NCBI RefSeq assembly: GCF_000428985.1
Contig: NZ_AUAZ01000003.1
Coordinates: 1-53,313 of the forward strand
Direction of reading: 5' to 3'
Length of the DNA stretch: 53,313 nt
DNA from: Marinobacterium litorale DSM 23545
Lineage (GTDB): Bacteria > Pseudomonadota > Gammaproteobacteria > Pseudomonadales > Balneatricaceae
The notes below the pieces were generated by a model. It ran no database searches. It was given only the letters and a program-made list of their open reading frames with translations, and had not been told where the DNA came from. Position numbers and translations under genes: made by a program. Shown one piece after another: positions 38,553-47,149 of this stretch; position 1 is the first letter of the stretch; every line of letters starts with the position of its first letter.

Positions 38553-39338
38553 GTGGAGTTTGGCCTGGCCGATCTGGAGCAGCTTGTGGCGCAAGCGCTC
38601 CTGCCGCTGTTTCGAATTGCGTCGGTACTCATGACAATGCCGATGATCGGCACCCAGCTGGTGCCGGTGCGTATCCGCCTGGGACTCGCTTTGGCGATGA
38701 CTGCTGTGCTATTCCCGGTATTACCCGTGGTTCCCGAGTATGATGGTCTGTCAGGGCAGGTATGGGTGCTGATTGCGGAGCAAATTGTCATCGGTACGGT
38801 CATTGGCTTTACCCTGCATATTCTGATGGAAACTTTTGCGGTAGGGGGGCAGTTGATCGCCAACCAGATGGGTCTGGGCTTTGCATCGATGACCGATCCG
38901 GCCAACGGTACATCGGTGGTGGTGCTGGGGCAGTTTTACCTGATGATGGTGATGTTGCTGTTCTTGGCGATGGACGGTCATTTGGTGATTTTTGAAATCC
39001 TTGCCATGAGTTTTGAGGTGTTACCGATCGGTGATGCGTTGCCGCTATCGAACCTTTACCGCATAGCGCTGGCCGGTGGCTGGCTTTTTTCTGCGGGGAT
39101 GCTGATGGCTTTGCCGGCGATCACGTCGCTTCTGGTGGTTAACTTTGCATTTGGAATCATGACCAAGGCGGCTCCCCAACTGAATATTTTTGCCATTGGT
39201 TTCCCGTTCACGATGGTGCTGGGTATCTTCATTGTCTGGGCGTCTCTGACCGGCTTTGGCAGCCAGTATGCCGGGTTTGCCGAAGCGGTGCTGGAGCTGA
39301 TTGGTAACGTGATTCGGGAGGCCGGTCGCGGTGGCTGA
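38553..39338 (+). CDS. fliR: Flagellar export gate protein FliR
   Basis: 261 residues, about six membrane helices. It contributes the single extra subunit to the FliP5-FliR1 gate and contacts FlhB. Characteristic segments: PLFRIASVLMTMPMIGTQLV near the start, ANQMGLGFASMTDPANGTS in the middle, and NFAFGIMTKAAPQLNIFAIGF. The start is GTG at 38553. Its end overlaps the flhB GTG by eight bases. Confidence 0.95.
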   Translation: MEFGLADLEQLVAQALLPLFRIASVLMTMPMIGTQLVPVRIRLGLALAMTAVLFPVLPVVPEYDGLSGQVWVLIAEQIVIGTVIGFTLHILMETFAVGGQLIANQMGLGFASMTDPANGTSVVVLGQFYLMMVMLLFLAMDGHLVIFEILAMSFEVLPIGDALPLSNLYRIALAGGWLFSAGMLMALPAITSLLVVNFAFGIMTKAAPQLNIFAIGFPFTMVLGIFIVWASLTGFGSQYAGFAEAVLELIGNVIREAGRGG

Positions 39339-40476
39339 AGAAACGGGTCAGGAAAAGTCGGAAGAGCCGACGGCCAAGCGGCTCCGTGAGGCCAGGGAAA
39401 AGGGTGACGTTCCCCGATCAAAAGAGCTGACTACAACCGTTCTTTTGATGGCTGCTGCGGCTTCGGCCTATATCTTTGGCGAGCAGGTGGCACGGCAGAT
39501 GGCCGCCATGATGATCTTCAACTTTGACCTCGATAAGCAGACAATCAGCGATCCTTCTCAGATGGTCGCCTATCTGGTGCAGTCGCTTTTTGAGAGCTTT
39601 CTCAGTCTGTGGGGATTGTTCCTGTTATTGGTTATCGCGGCTTTGGTCGGCCCGATAGCGCTTGGTGGCTGGAACTTCAGCGGTCAGGCGCTGCAGCCTA
39701 AGGGGAGTCGCATCAACCCACTGTCCGGCCTCAAGCGGATGTTTTCGCTGAATGCGCTGGCCGAGCTTTTCAAGGGGCTGGCCAAGTTTTTGGTGGTTGG
39801 CACCGTCGCGGTGGTTGTTCTGTTGATGGATCGGCCGGAACTGACCTCATTGGCCAAACAAAATATCGAACTGGCGATGGTCCATGCAGTGGATATCCTG
39901 GCCTGGTCTTTCTTGCTGATGAGTGCGGCAATGATTCTGATCTCGGTCGTGGATGTGCCTTTTCAGGTCTACAGCTATACCAAGAAGCTGAAAATGACGC
40001 TGCAGGAAGTCAAGGATGAAATGAAAAACACCGAAGGTAAGCCTGAGGTTAAAGGGCGCATTCGTCAGCTGCAGCGGGAGATGTCTCAGCGGCGCATGAT
40101 GCAGGACGTGCCGGAGGCTGATGTGGTGATTACCAACCCGACGCATTACTCCGTGGCGGTGCGCTACGACCAGGCGAGAGGGAATGCGCCCTATATCGTC
40201 GCCAAGGGAGTGGATTTTGTCGCCCTGAAAATTCGCGAATTGGCGCAGGAGCATGATGTGCCGATACTTGTGTCGCCGGCATTGGCCCGGGCCCTCTATC
40301 ACGCCTCCGAGGTGGGGGATGAGGTGCCCGTAGGGCTTTATAAATCAGTCGCTCAGGTTCTGGCCTACGTGTATCAATTGCGCCGCTACAAAGATCGTCT
40401 GGAGGACGACGAGCCAGCGCCGCCTGGCGATGATGAGATCGAGATCCCGGACTCACTCAGAGTGGATCCGGAATAA
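39331..40476 (+). CDS. flhB: Flagellar export switch protein FlhB
   Basis: 381 residues. Four membrane helices, then a cytoplasmic autocleavage domain with N269-P270-T-H, the site where FlhB cuts itself to allow the hook-to-filament switch controlled by FliK. N-terminus EETGQEKSEEPTAKRLREA is typical. The start is GTG at 39331, supported by GGGAGG. The acidic, Pro-rich tail (LEDDEPAPPGDDEIEIPD) is the variable end. The operon probably ends here; a 144-base gap with new promoter elements follows. Confidence 0.96.
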   Translation: MAEETGQEKSEEPTAKRLREAREKGDVPRSKELTTTVLLMAAAASAYIFGEQVARQMAAMMIFNFDLDKQTISDPSQMVAYLVQSLFESFLSLWGLFLLLVIAALVGPIALGGWNFSGQALQPKGSRINPLSGLKRMFSLNALAELFKGLAKFLVVGTVAVVVLLMDRPELTSLAKQNIELAMVHAVDILAWSFLLMSAAMILISVVDVPFQVYSYTKKLKMTLQEVKDEMKNTEGKPEVKGRIRQLQREMSQRRMMQDVPEADVVITNPTHYSVAVRYDQARGNAPYIVAKGVDFVALKIRELAQEHDVPILVSPALARALYHASEVGDEVPVGLYKSVAQVLAYVYQLRRYKDRLEDDEPAPPGDDEIEIPDSLRVDPE

Positions 40477-40493
40477 CTGGTGTCAATTTTGCA
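40477..40493 (+). promoter_or_regulatory. Sigma-54 promoter of flhA
   Basis: CTGG (40477-40480) and TTTTGCA (40487-40493) with ten bases between GG and GC; a close match to YTGGCACG-N4-TTGCW at the -12 side. Expected start near 40504, giving a leader of about 117 bases. Confidence 0.7.
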
Positions 40494-40520
40494 TAACCTA
40501 CCGTTGATCGATCTATAAGT

Positions 40521-40534
40521 GTCAAAAAAATGAT
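40521..40534. promoter_or_regulatory. FleQ-like box in the flhA leader (first)
   Basis: GTCAAAAAAATGAT matches the GTCA-N6-TGAC frame of the FleQ consensus at 7 of 8 outer positions and lies about 18-31 bases downstream of the expected start. Confidence 0.5.
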
Positions 40535-40592
40535 GATTTTAAGCACCTGAACCGTCTATACGCGTGGTCGGTTTGATTTTTTTTGGTGTTTC

Positions 40593-40606
40593 GTCATTTT
40601 TTTGAC
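40593..40606. promoter_or_regulatory. FleQ-like box in the flhA leader (second)
   Basis: GTCATTTTTTTGAC has the full GTCA-N6-TGAC frame of the FleQ consensus. It lies 15 bases before the flhA start codon, in a T-rich stretch. Confidence 0.5.
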
Positions 40607-40620
40607 TTTTTGGGGGCGCT

Positions 40621-42732
40621 TTGGACCGCACTGTCTTAATCAATAATGCGCGCAGTTTGACGCAGGGGAATCTCGGTATCCCTCTGTTGCTGCTTGTCGT
40701 GTTGGCGATGGTGACGCTGCCGATGCCGCCTTTCCTGTTGGACGTTTTCTTTACGTTCAATATCGCACTCTCCATCGTCGTACTCCTGGTTGCGATCTAC
40801 GCGCTGCGCCCGCTGGACTTTGCGGTGTTTCCCACGGTATTGCTGGCAGCGACACTGCTGCGATTAGCGCTCAATGTCGCTTCGACACGTGTGGTGCTTC
40901 TCTATGGTCATGAGGGTACGGGAGCGGCCGGTAAGGTTATCCAGGCCTTCGGCGATGTGGTGGTCGGCGGCAACTATATCGTCGGTGTCATCGTGTTCAT
41001 GATTTTGCTGATCATTAACTTTGTGGTGGTGACCAAGGGTGCGGGGCGAATTTCGGAGGTGAGTGCCCGCTTTACCTTGGACGCGATGCCCGGCAAGCAG
41101 ATGGCGATTGATGCGGACCTTAATGCCGGTCTGATCAGCCAAGATGAGGCCAGGGAGCGGCGCGCCGACGTAACGCAGGAAGCTGACTTTTACGGTGCCA
41201 TGGACGGTGCGTCAAAGTTTGTGCGCGGGGATGCGGTTGCCGGGATCCTGATTCTGGTGATCAATCTGTTTGGCGGCTTTGGCATCGGCATGTTGCAGCA
41301 CTCACTGAGCTTTGATCAGGCGGTGCAGTTCTATGCACTGCTGACCATCGGTGATGGTCTGGTTGCGCAGATACCCTCCCTGTTGCTCTCTACCGCTGCT
41401 GCGGTCATGGTCACCCGGGCGAACTCGTCCGAGGCGATGGGGCAGCAGGTGTTTCGTCAGATGTTTGCGTCTCCCAGGGCGCTTTATGTTTCAGCGGCGA
41501 TCCTCACCATTATGGGTGTCGTGCCGGGGATGCCGCATTTTGCGTTCCTTTCCCTTGCTGCAGTGGCTGTTGGCATCGGCTGGTATATCAATTATCGCGA
41601 CCGCCAGTCAGCGCTGGAACAGCAGGAATCTGAGGCTTTGCCTGAGCAGGCGCAGGAGGACACGCAGGAGGAGGCCAAAGAGCTTGGCTGGGATGATGTG
41701 ATGCCGGTCGATATGCTGGGGCTGGAGGTCGGTTATCGCCTGATTCCGATGGTCGACAAGATGCAGGGCGGGCAATTGCTCAGTCGTATCAAAGGTGTGC
41801 GTAAAAAAATGTCCCAGGAACTGGGTTTTTTGGTGCCCTCAGTGCATATCAGGGATAATCTGGATCTATTGCCCGGTGCCTACCGGATTACGATGATGGG
41901 CGTTATCGTTGGTGAGGCGGAGGTGTATCCGGACAGAGAGCTGGCGATTGATCCTGGGCAGGTTTTCGGTAAAGTCGAGGGTATTGCCGTCAAAGATCCG
42001 GCATTCGGGCTCGATGCTATCTGGATTGAAAAGTCGCAGAAGGAACGTGCGCAGACGCTGGGGTATACCGTGGTTGATGCCAGCACCGTAGTGGCTACGC
42101 ATATCAACAAGGTACTGCAAAGTCATGCTCACGAGTTGTTGGGACACGAGGAGGTCCAGCAACTGCTTGATATGCTGACCGAGAAATCGCCGAAGCTGGT
42201 TGAAGAGCTGGTGCCCAAGAAGCTTTCGATCAGTGTGCTGTTAAAAGTGCTGCAGAATCTGCTGATGGAGCAAGTGCCGCTCAAAGATTTTCGCACGATC
42301 ATGGAATCGCTTGCTGAGGCGATCAACCGGACTCAGGATCCGCTGGCGCTGACAGCGGCGGTCCGCATGTCGCTGGCTCGATTGATCGTCCAGACAGTCA
42401 ATGGTTCCGGGGATGATATGCCGGTGATTACGCTCGACCCGCAGCTGGAGCAGATGTTACTCAGTTCCATGCAGCAGCGTCAGCAGGGTGAGGATGGGCT
42501 TGTGCTTGAACCGGGGATGGCGGAACGGCTGCAGAAGTCGCTGTCGCAGGCGGCTCAAAACCAGGAAATGAAAGGGCAACCCTCTATACTTCTGGTGTCG
42601 GCGCCCATTCGTCCGTTGTTGGCGAAGTTTGTCCGATATGGGGAGCAGCAGATACATGTGCTCTCTTATCAGGAGATACCTGAGAACAAGAATGTCACCA
42701 TAGTAGCGACGGTTGGGGGGCAAAATGGCTAA
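40621..42732 (+). CDS. flhA: Flagellar export gate protein FlhA
   Basis: 703 residues. FlhA is the main export gate component and docking platform. Eight membrane helices fill the first 330 residues, with the FHIPEP region marked by LRLALNVASTRVVLLYGHEG and RISEVSARFTLDAMPGKQMAIDADL. The cytoplasmic domain (about 355-700) binds FliI, FliJ and chaperone-substrate pairs. The start is TTG at 40621 with GGGGGC before it; comparison with the Pseudomonas N-terminus (MDR...) supports it. A rare start codon may limit translation. flhF follows after 34 bases. Confidence 0.96.
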   Translation: MDRTVLINNARSLTQGNLGIPLLLLVVLAMVTLPMPPFLLDVFFTFNIALSIVVLLVAIYALRPLDFAVFPTVLLAATLLRLALNVASTRVVLLYGHEGTGAAGKVIQAFGDVVVGGNYIVGVIVFMILLIINFVVVTKGAGRISEVSARFTLDAMPGKQMAIDADLNAGLISQDEARERRADVTQEADFYGAMDGASKFVRGDAVAGILILVINLFGGFGIGMLQHSLSFDQAVQFYALLTIGDGLVAQIPSLLLSTAAAVMVTRANSSEAMGQQVFRQMFASPRALYVSAAILTIMGVVPGMPHFAFLSLAAVAVGIGWYINYRDRQSALEQQESEALPEQAQEDTQEEAKELGWDDVMPVDMLGLEVGYRLIPMVDKMQGGQLLSRIKGVRKKMSQELGFLVPSVHIRDNLDLLPGAYRITMMGVIVGEAEVYPDRELAIDPGQVFGKVEGIAVKDPAFGLDAIWIEKSQKERAQTLGYTVVDASTVVATHINKVLQSHAHELLGHEEVQQLLDMLTEKSPKLVEELVPKKLSISVLLKVLQNLLMEQVPLKDFRTIMESLAEAINRTQDPLALTAAVRMSLARLIVQTVNGSGDDMPVITLDPQLEQMLLSSMQQRQQGEDGLVLEPGMAERLQKSLSQAAQNQEMKGQPSILLVSAPIRPLLAKFVRYGEQQIHVLSYQEIPENKNVTIVATVGGQNG

Positions 42733-42766
42733 CGGTTTTCCACCTGGCGGCCGATAAGGGACTGTT

Positions 42767-44284
42767 ATGAAGGTAAAGCGCATATTTGCACCGGACATGC
42801 GTCAAGCGATGCGCCGGGTTCGCGAAGAGATCGGGCCTGACGCTGTTATCGTTTCCAACCACCGTGTTGCCGGCGGCGTGGAGATCGTTGTTGCCCGGGA
42901 GGAGGAGTATGAGGCCGCGCAAAGCGAGATGAAGCGCGAACGTGATCGGCGTCGGGACGAGCAGGTGCGCATTCTGACTGGCCAGAAAGAGCGTCAGAAT
43001 GAGATGCTTGCGGCTGAACTGGAGCGCGCACGCCTCGATATAGCGAAGGCGCAGGAGGGAGTTGCATCGTCCGAAGTGACACGTAGCGCGAATCGTCAGC
43101 TGGAAGCCGAGGACGATAACGAGCTTGAGTCAATTCTCGAATCTTTGCGTGCGCGCCAGCGGGAGCGTGCAGCCGCCGGGCTCGATGACGACATACCTTC
43201 GCCGCCGCCACGTCGGCGATCAGAATCCGTGCGGGCTCCACAGCTTGAGCCGTCTCGCAGCCAGGCTTTGGAAACGTCTGGCGATCATCTCTTGATCCGA
43301 AATATGCAGGATGAAATACATCAGCTCAGGGCGATGCTCGAGCAGCAGCTTTCTGCGCCAGCCGCGCCACCGGCGTCGGTAAGCGCGCCAGTGGCACGGC
43401 GTGCTCCTGCAGAGGTCGAGAGTGATCTTGGCGTGTCTGATCATCAGGTATCAGGGGGAAACAAAGAGCAGCTCGAGCGTCGCTTTGAACGGCTTGGCTT
43501 AGGTGGCAGGCTGTCCCGCTCTCTGCTGGCTTCCATTGAGCCGGACTTAAGTATCGATAAGGCATGGCGTAACTCACTGGCACGGCTGGCCGAGTCGATT
43601 CCAGTGGTTGGCGAGGAGCTGATCGAGCGGGGTGGGATGCTGGCGTTTCTAGGTCCGACCGGGGTTGGCAAAACAACGACGATCGGAAAGTTGGCAGCGC
43701 GATATGTGTTGCAGCACGGCAGTTCAAGTTTGGCGTTGGTGACCACTGATAGCTTTAGAATTGCAGCGCACGAGCAGCTCAAGACCTTTGGGCGAATTCT
43801 TGATGTGCCGGTCCGTGTTGTCGATGAAAACCACAGCCTGGAAGAGGTGTTGCAGTCGCTGCGCGGTAAACGTTTGGTATTGATCGATACGGCCGGAATG
43901 AATGCGCAGGACCCAGCCGGACAGCTGCAGCTGGAGATGCTTGAAAGTGTCTCGGTTCGGATCAAAAAATTGCTGGTGCTTTCCTGCTCCAGTCAGCGTC
44001 AGTTGCTTGAAAATGCCTGGCAGGCATACTCGGGGTTGGGTCTTCATGGGTGTGTGCTAAGCAAGCTGGATGAGTCGGGTAGTTTGGGTGAGGCATTGAC
44101 GCTGGCGGTGGAAAAGCAGTTACCCGTCGCCTATGTGGCAGATGGTCAGAAAATCCCAGATGATATTGGTCTGGCCCGGCGCCACGACCTGGTCAGCCGC
44201 GCGGTGGTTACCGCGCAAAAAGAGACCGAGCGCAACCGGGCCGGCGGTAAGGGAAATAAAGGTCGCCTGTTCCGGGCAGGCTGA
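42767..44284 (+). CDS. flhF: Flagellar placement GTPase FlhF
   Basis: 505 residues. SRP-type GTPase that marks the cell pole for flagellum assembly. The N-terminal B domain starts MKVKRIFAPDMRQAMRRVREEIGPDAVIVSNHR; a long charged and coiled linker spans about 50-235; N and G domains follow, with G1 GPTGVGKTTTIGK starting at G296, TTDSFRIAAHEQL (G2), LIDTAGM (G3) and SKLDESGSLGEAL (G4-G5). The linker is Arg/Glu-rich with the Pro stretch PSPPPRRR. It overlaps fleN by one base (TGATG), so the place-and-number pair is coupled. Confidence 0.95.
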   Translation: MKVKRIFAPDMRQAMRRVREEIGPDAVIVSNHRVAGGVEIVVAREEEYEAAQSEMKRERDRRRDEQVRILTGQKERQNEMLAAELERARLDIAKAQEGVASSEVTRSANRQLEAEDDNELESILESLRARQRERAAAGLDDDIPSPPPRRRSESVRAPQLEPSRSQALETSGDHLLIRNMQDEIHQLRAMLEQQLSAPAAPPASVSAPVARRAPAEVESDLGVSDHQVSGGNKEQLERRFERLGLGGRLSRSLLASIEPDLSIDKAWRNSLARLAESIPVVGEELIERGGMLAFLGPTGVGKTTTIGKLAARYVLQHGSSSLALVTTDSFRIAAHEQLKTFGRILDVPVRVVDENHSLEEVLQSLRGKRLVLIDTAGMNAQDPAGQLQLEMLESVSVRIKKLLVLSCSSQRQLLENAWQAYSGLGLHGCVLSKLDESGSLGEALTLAVEKQLPVAYVADGQKIPDDIGLARRHDLVSRAVVTAQKETERNRAGGKGNKGRLFRAG

Positions 44285-45114
44285 TGCAGAGTATGAATAT
44301 GAAGCAGTCACACCCGGTCAAGGTCGTTGCGGTTACAGGTGGTAAAGGCGGGGTTGGTAAAACCAACGTGTCGGTAAATCTGTCTGCGGCATTGGGCGAG
44401 ATGGGGCGACGCACCGTGTTGATGGATGCGGATCTGGGGTTGGCCAACGTCGATGTGATGCTGGGCTTACGTCCGAAGAAGAATATTGCGGATGTTCTGG
44501 AAGGGAGCTGCTCGCTCAGCGATGTTTTAGTAGAGGCGGGTGAAAACTTCTGGATTGTGCCCGCGTCCTCGGGTACCCAGGAAATGACAGCTCTCAGTGC
44601 TCATCAGCATGCTGAGCTGATTCATGCGTTCAATGATATCGCTGATGATCTGGATGTTCTTATCGTGGATACGGCGGCCGGTATTTCGGACTCCGTGGTC
44701 AGCTTTATTCGGGCGGCGCAGGAAGTGCTGGTGGTCGTTTGTGATGAGCCGACCTCCATTACCGATGCGTACGCGTTGATCAAATTGCTCAGTCGCGATT
44801 ATCGTATGAGTCGATTTCGAGTGTTGGCGAATATGGTTGCCACCGAAGCGGAAGGACGCAATATGTTCAGCAAACTATTGACGGTGACGGATCGGTTCCT
44901 TGATGTCACGCTTCAATACCTCGGCTCAATACCTTATGATGAGTCAGTGCGCAAAGCTGTACAGAAGCAAACGCCTGTTTTAAAAGCGTTTTCGACAAGT
45001 AAATCAGCACTCGCATACCGGCAGCTCGCCAACAAGGTTGACGAGTGGCCCGTCTCGACAACGTCGCGGGGTCACTTGGAGTTTTTTGTTGAGCGACTGG
45101 TTCAAGGGGTTTAA
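44284..45114 (+). CDS. fleN: Flagellar number regulator FleN (FlhG, MinD-like ATPase)
   Basis: 276 residues. MinD/ParA-type ATPase that binds FleQ and keeps flagellar number to one. Deviant Walker A GGKGGVGKTN is near residues 19-28, then LMDADLGLANVDVMLGLRPK and LIVDTAAGISDSVVSF (switch and Walker B). C-terminal GHLEFFVERLV is typical of FleN. ATG at 44284 overlaps the flhF stop; two ATGs follow within four codons and are alternatives. fliA starts 23 bases after the stop. Confidence 0.95.
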   Translation: MQSMNMKQSHPVKVVAVTGGKGGVGKTNVSVNLSAALGEMGRRTVLMDADLGLANVDVMLGLRPKKNIADVLEGSCSLSDVLVEAGENFWIVPASSGTQEMTALSAHQHAELIHAFNDIADDLDVLIVDTAAGISDSVVSFIRAAQEVLVVVCDEPTSITDAYALIKLLSRDYRMSRFRVLANMVATEAEGRNMFSKLLTVTDRFLDVTLQYLGSIPYDESVRKAVQKQTPVLKAFSTSKSALAYRQLANKVDEWPVSTTSRGHLEFFVERLVQGV

Positions 45115-45137
45115 GCAAACGGCGCGCAGAAGCCTTC

Positions 45138-45848
45138 ATGTATAACCAGCTGGAATTCAGGTCAGGTCAGGAACTGGTGGAGCAGTATGCGCCATTGGTA
45201 AAGCGGATTGCGCGTCATCTCATGGCCCGTTTACCGTCCAATGTGGTGCTGGAAGACCTGGTGCAGGCGGGCATGGTTGGATTGCTGGAGGCTCTGGGTA
45301 AATATGACCCGGGCAAGGGCGCAAGCTTTGAAACTTATGCCGGGATTAGGATTCGGGGTGCCATCATCGATGAAGTGCGTCGAGGAGATTGGACCCCCAG
45401 ATCGGTTCACCGAAACGGCCGACGTATCAGTGAAGCGATTGCGCAGGTTGAGGGACGTACGGGTCGGGATGCCACTGATACGGAAGTGGCCGCCGAGCTG
45501 GGCGTGAGCATGGACACTTATCACGGCTTATTGCAGGATTCTGCAGAGAGTCGCTTGTTCAGTCTTGATGAGTTGACGGAGTCCGGCGATGATGCTCCGG
45601 GGGAGCAGTTCGCTGGAGAGGAGCCGGAGCCCGGGGAGGCGTTGCAGGGCAGCGCTTTCAGGGTTGCGTTGGCTGGGGCGATTGAAGGATTGCCTGAGCG
45701 TGAAAAGTTGGTACTGGCGTTGTACTACGATGAAGAGCTCAATCTCAAAGAGATTGGGCAAGTGCTCGGAGTGACCGAGTCGCGAGTAAGCCAGATTCAT
45801 AGTCAGGCCGCAGCCCGGCTTCGATCCAGGTTGCGGGATTGGCGATGA
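45138..45848 (+). CDS. fliA: Flagellar sigma factor FliA (sigma-28)
   Basis: 236 residues. It directs transcription of late flagellar and chemotaxis genes once the anti-sigma factor FlgM (not in this window) has been exported. Region 2 starts YAPLVKRIARHLMARLPSNVVLEDLVQAGMVGL and includes FETYAGIRIRGAIIDEVR; region 3 follows from WTPRSVHR; region 4 has LPEREKLVLALYYDEELNLKEIG and the recognition helix ESRVSQIHSQAAARLRSRL. A target promoter is seen at 6730-6756. It is the last gene of the flhA-flhF-fleN-fliA group; the chemotaxis genes follow. Confidence 0.97.
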   Translation: MYNQLEFRSGQELVEQYAPLVKRIARHLMARLPSNVVLEDLVQAGMVGLLEALGKYDPGKGASFETYAGIRIRGAIIDEVRRGDWTPRSVHRNGRRISEAIAQVEGRTGRDATDTEVAAELGVSMDTYHGLLQDSAESRLFSLDELTESGDDAPGEQFAGEEPEPGEALQGSAFRVALAGAIEGLPEREKLVLALYYDEELNLKEIGQVLGVTESRVSQIHSQAAARLRSRLRDWR

Positions 45849-45905
45849 GAGGTCTATGACTTCTCGGGCGCTGATGAGTAGTGTTAATAACCGGGGGAAC
45901 CTGTC

Positions 45906-46292
45906 TTGAAGAAAGACATCAAGATTCTTGTCGTCGATGATTTTTCTACGATGAGACGCATCATCAAAAACCTGCTGCGTGATCTGGGGTTCACCAACGT
46001 GGATGAAGCAGATGACGGCAAAACGGCGCTGCCCATACTCAAACAGGGGCGCATCGATTTCCTGATCACTGACTGGAATATGCCAGGCATGACCGGTATT
46101 GATCTGATCAAAGAGGTCCGTGCTGATCCAAACCTGGCTCACATCCCCGTATTGATGGTGACAGCCGAAGCCAAGCGCGAACAGATCATTGCCGCCGCCC
46201 AGGCCGGCGTGAACGGCTACGTAGTCAAACCGTTCACGGCGGCGGTTCTCAAAGAGAAGATCGACAAGATCTTCGAGCGCCTGCAGGACTAA
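45906..46292 (+). CDS. cheY: Chemotaxis response regulator CheY
   Basis: 128 residues, a single receiver domain. Acidic pair D11-D12, phosphorylation site D56 in [12 protein letters not shown], Thr in MVTAEAK and Lys in YVVKPF. CheY-P binds FliM and changes rotation. The start is TTG at 45906 with GGGGGAA as ribosome site; no ATG fits better. cheZ follows 22 bases later. The N-terminal [21 protein letters not shown] matches single-polar-flagellum Gammaproteobacteria. Confidence 0.97.
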   Translation: MKKDIKILVVDDFSTMRRIIKNLLRDLGFTNVDEADDGKTALPILKQGRIDFLITDWNMPGMTGIDLIKEVRADPNLAHIPVLMVTAEAKREQIIAAAQAGVNGYVVKPFTAAVLKEKIDKIFERLQD

Positions 46293-46314
46293 GCAAAAAG
46301 CTGAGGAGCGCTTG

Positions 46315-47136
46315 ATGGCAGAGCAGGATATCGCAGTTGACCTCGATGGATTGGAGGAGCTGCTGAAACAGAAAGCCCAAGAGCTGGTTGCCGCGTTGGA
46401 AGCCGGGCAGTTGCCTCGGGCGATCGAGTTGATCAATCAGTTGCAAACGGCACGTCACGAAGTGTTTTACAACGAAGTCGGTCATCTGACGCGTGGCTTG
46501 CATGAAGCAATTAAGTCCTTTTCCACTGATGTGGGCGGCCACCTTGATGGCGGTAAAGCGGACAGCGATGCCTCTTCAGGCGCGGCCATGAGCGACGCAT
46601 CGGACAGGCTTTCCTATGTGATCGATCTGACCGAAGAAACAGCCCATAAAACAATGGATCGTGTCGATCACTCGCTGACATTGGTGGATCGGCTGGATAC
46701 TCAGAGTGAGCGCTTTCGCGATCTGCTGATGTTGGTGGGGCAGCTCGAAGGCGAGTTCGAAGCTCTGAACGGTGTCTATGACCGTACGTGTACGCTGAAG
46801 GACGAATCCGAGAAAACCATCGAAGAGCTGCGTACTGCGCTGACAGATATTCTCGTCTCGCAGGGGTTTCAGGATATTACCGGTCAGCTGATTCGACGTG
46901 TTATCACCCTGTTGACGCAGGTGGAAGGGCAGCTCGTCAAGCTGATGGATATGGCGTCCAAGGTTGAGCGGCTCAGCGGTATCGAGACCAGCGTGCTTGA
47001 TGACGGCGGCAGTGAAAAAGAGACTAAGAAAAAAGAAGACGTACAGGCTGAAGGGCCCCAGATTCCTAAAGGTGATAAGAACGTTGCCTGCGATCAGGAT
47101 GATGTGGATGAGTTGCTTTCGAGCCTTGGGTTTTGA
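46315..47136 (+). CDS. cheZ: CheY-P phosphatase CheZ
   Basis: 273 residues. Long helical hairpin that dephosphorylates CheY-P. The catalytic segment is around ALTDILVSQGFQDITGQLI (family Gln in SQGFQDITGQ). The N-terminal part is helical, with an acidic and Lys-rich low-complexity spacer at about 225-255. The last residues, QDDVDELLSSLGF, are the CheY-binding helix. ATG at 46315 has GAGGAG upstream; a TTG one codon earlier is unlikely. cheA follows 13 bases after the stop. Confidence 0.95.
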   Translation: MAEQDIAVDLDGLEELLKQKAQELVAALEAGQLPRAIELINQLQTARHEVFYNEVGHLTRGLHEAIKSFSTDVGGHLDGGKADSDASSGAAMSDASDRLSYVIDLTEETAHKTMDRVDHSLTLVDRLDTQSERFRDLLMLVGQLEGEFEALNGVYDRTCTLKDESEKTIEELRTALTDILVSQGFQDITGQLIRRVITLLTQVEGQLVKLMDMASKVERLSGIETSVLDDGGSEKETKKKEDVQAEGPQIPKGDKNVACDQDDVDELLSSLGF

Positions 47137-47149
47137 TTAGGAGCACCCT

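Noticed and set aside
42730-42757. TAACGGTT-N12-GCCGATAA, a sigma-28-like promoter before flhF
   Set aside because: The -10 is perfect, but the spacer is one base long, the -35 is imperfect, and the start would be about three bases before the flhF ATG, leaving no ribosome site in the transcript. An 8-mer of this kind is expected about once or twice by chance in the window.
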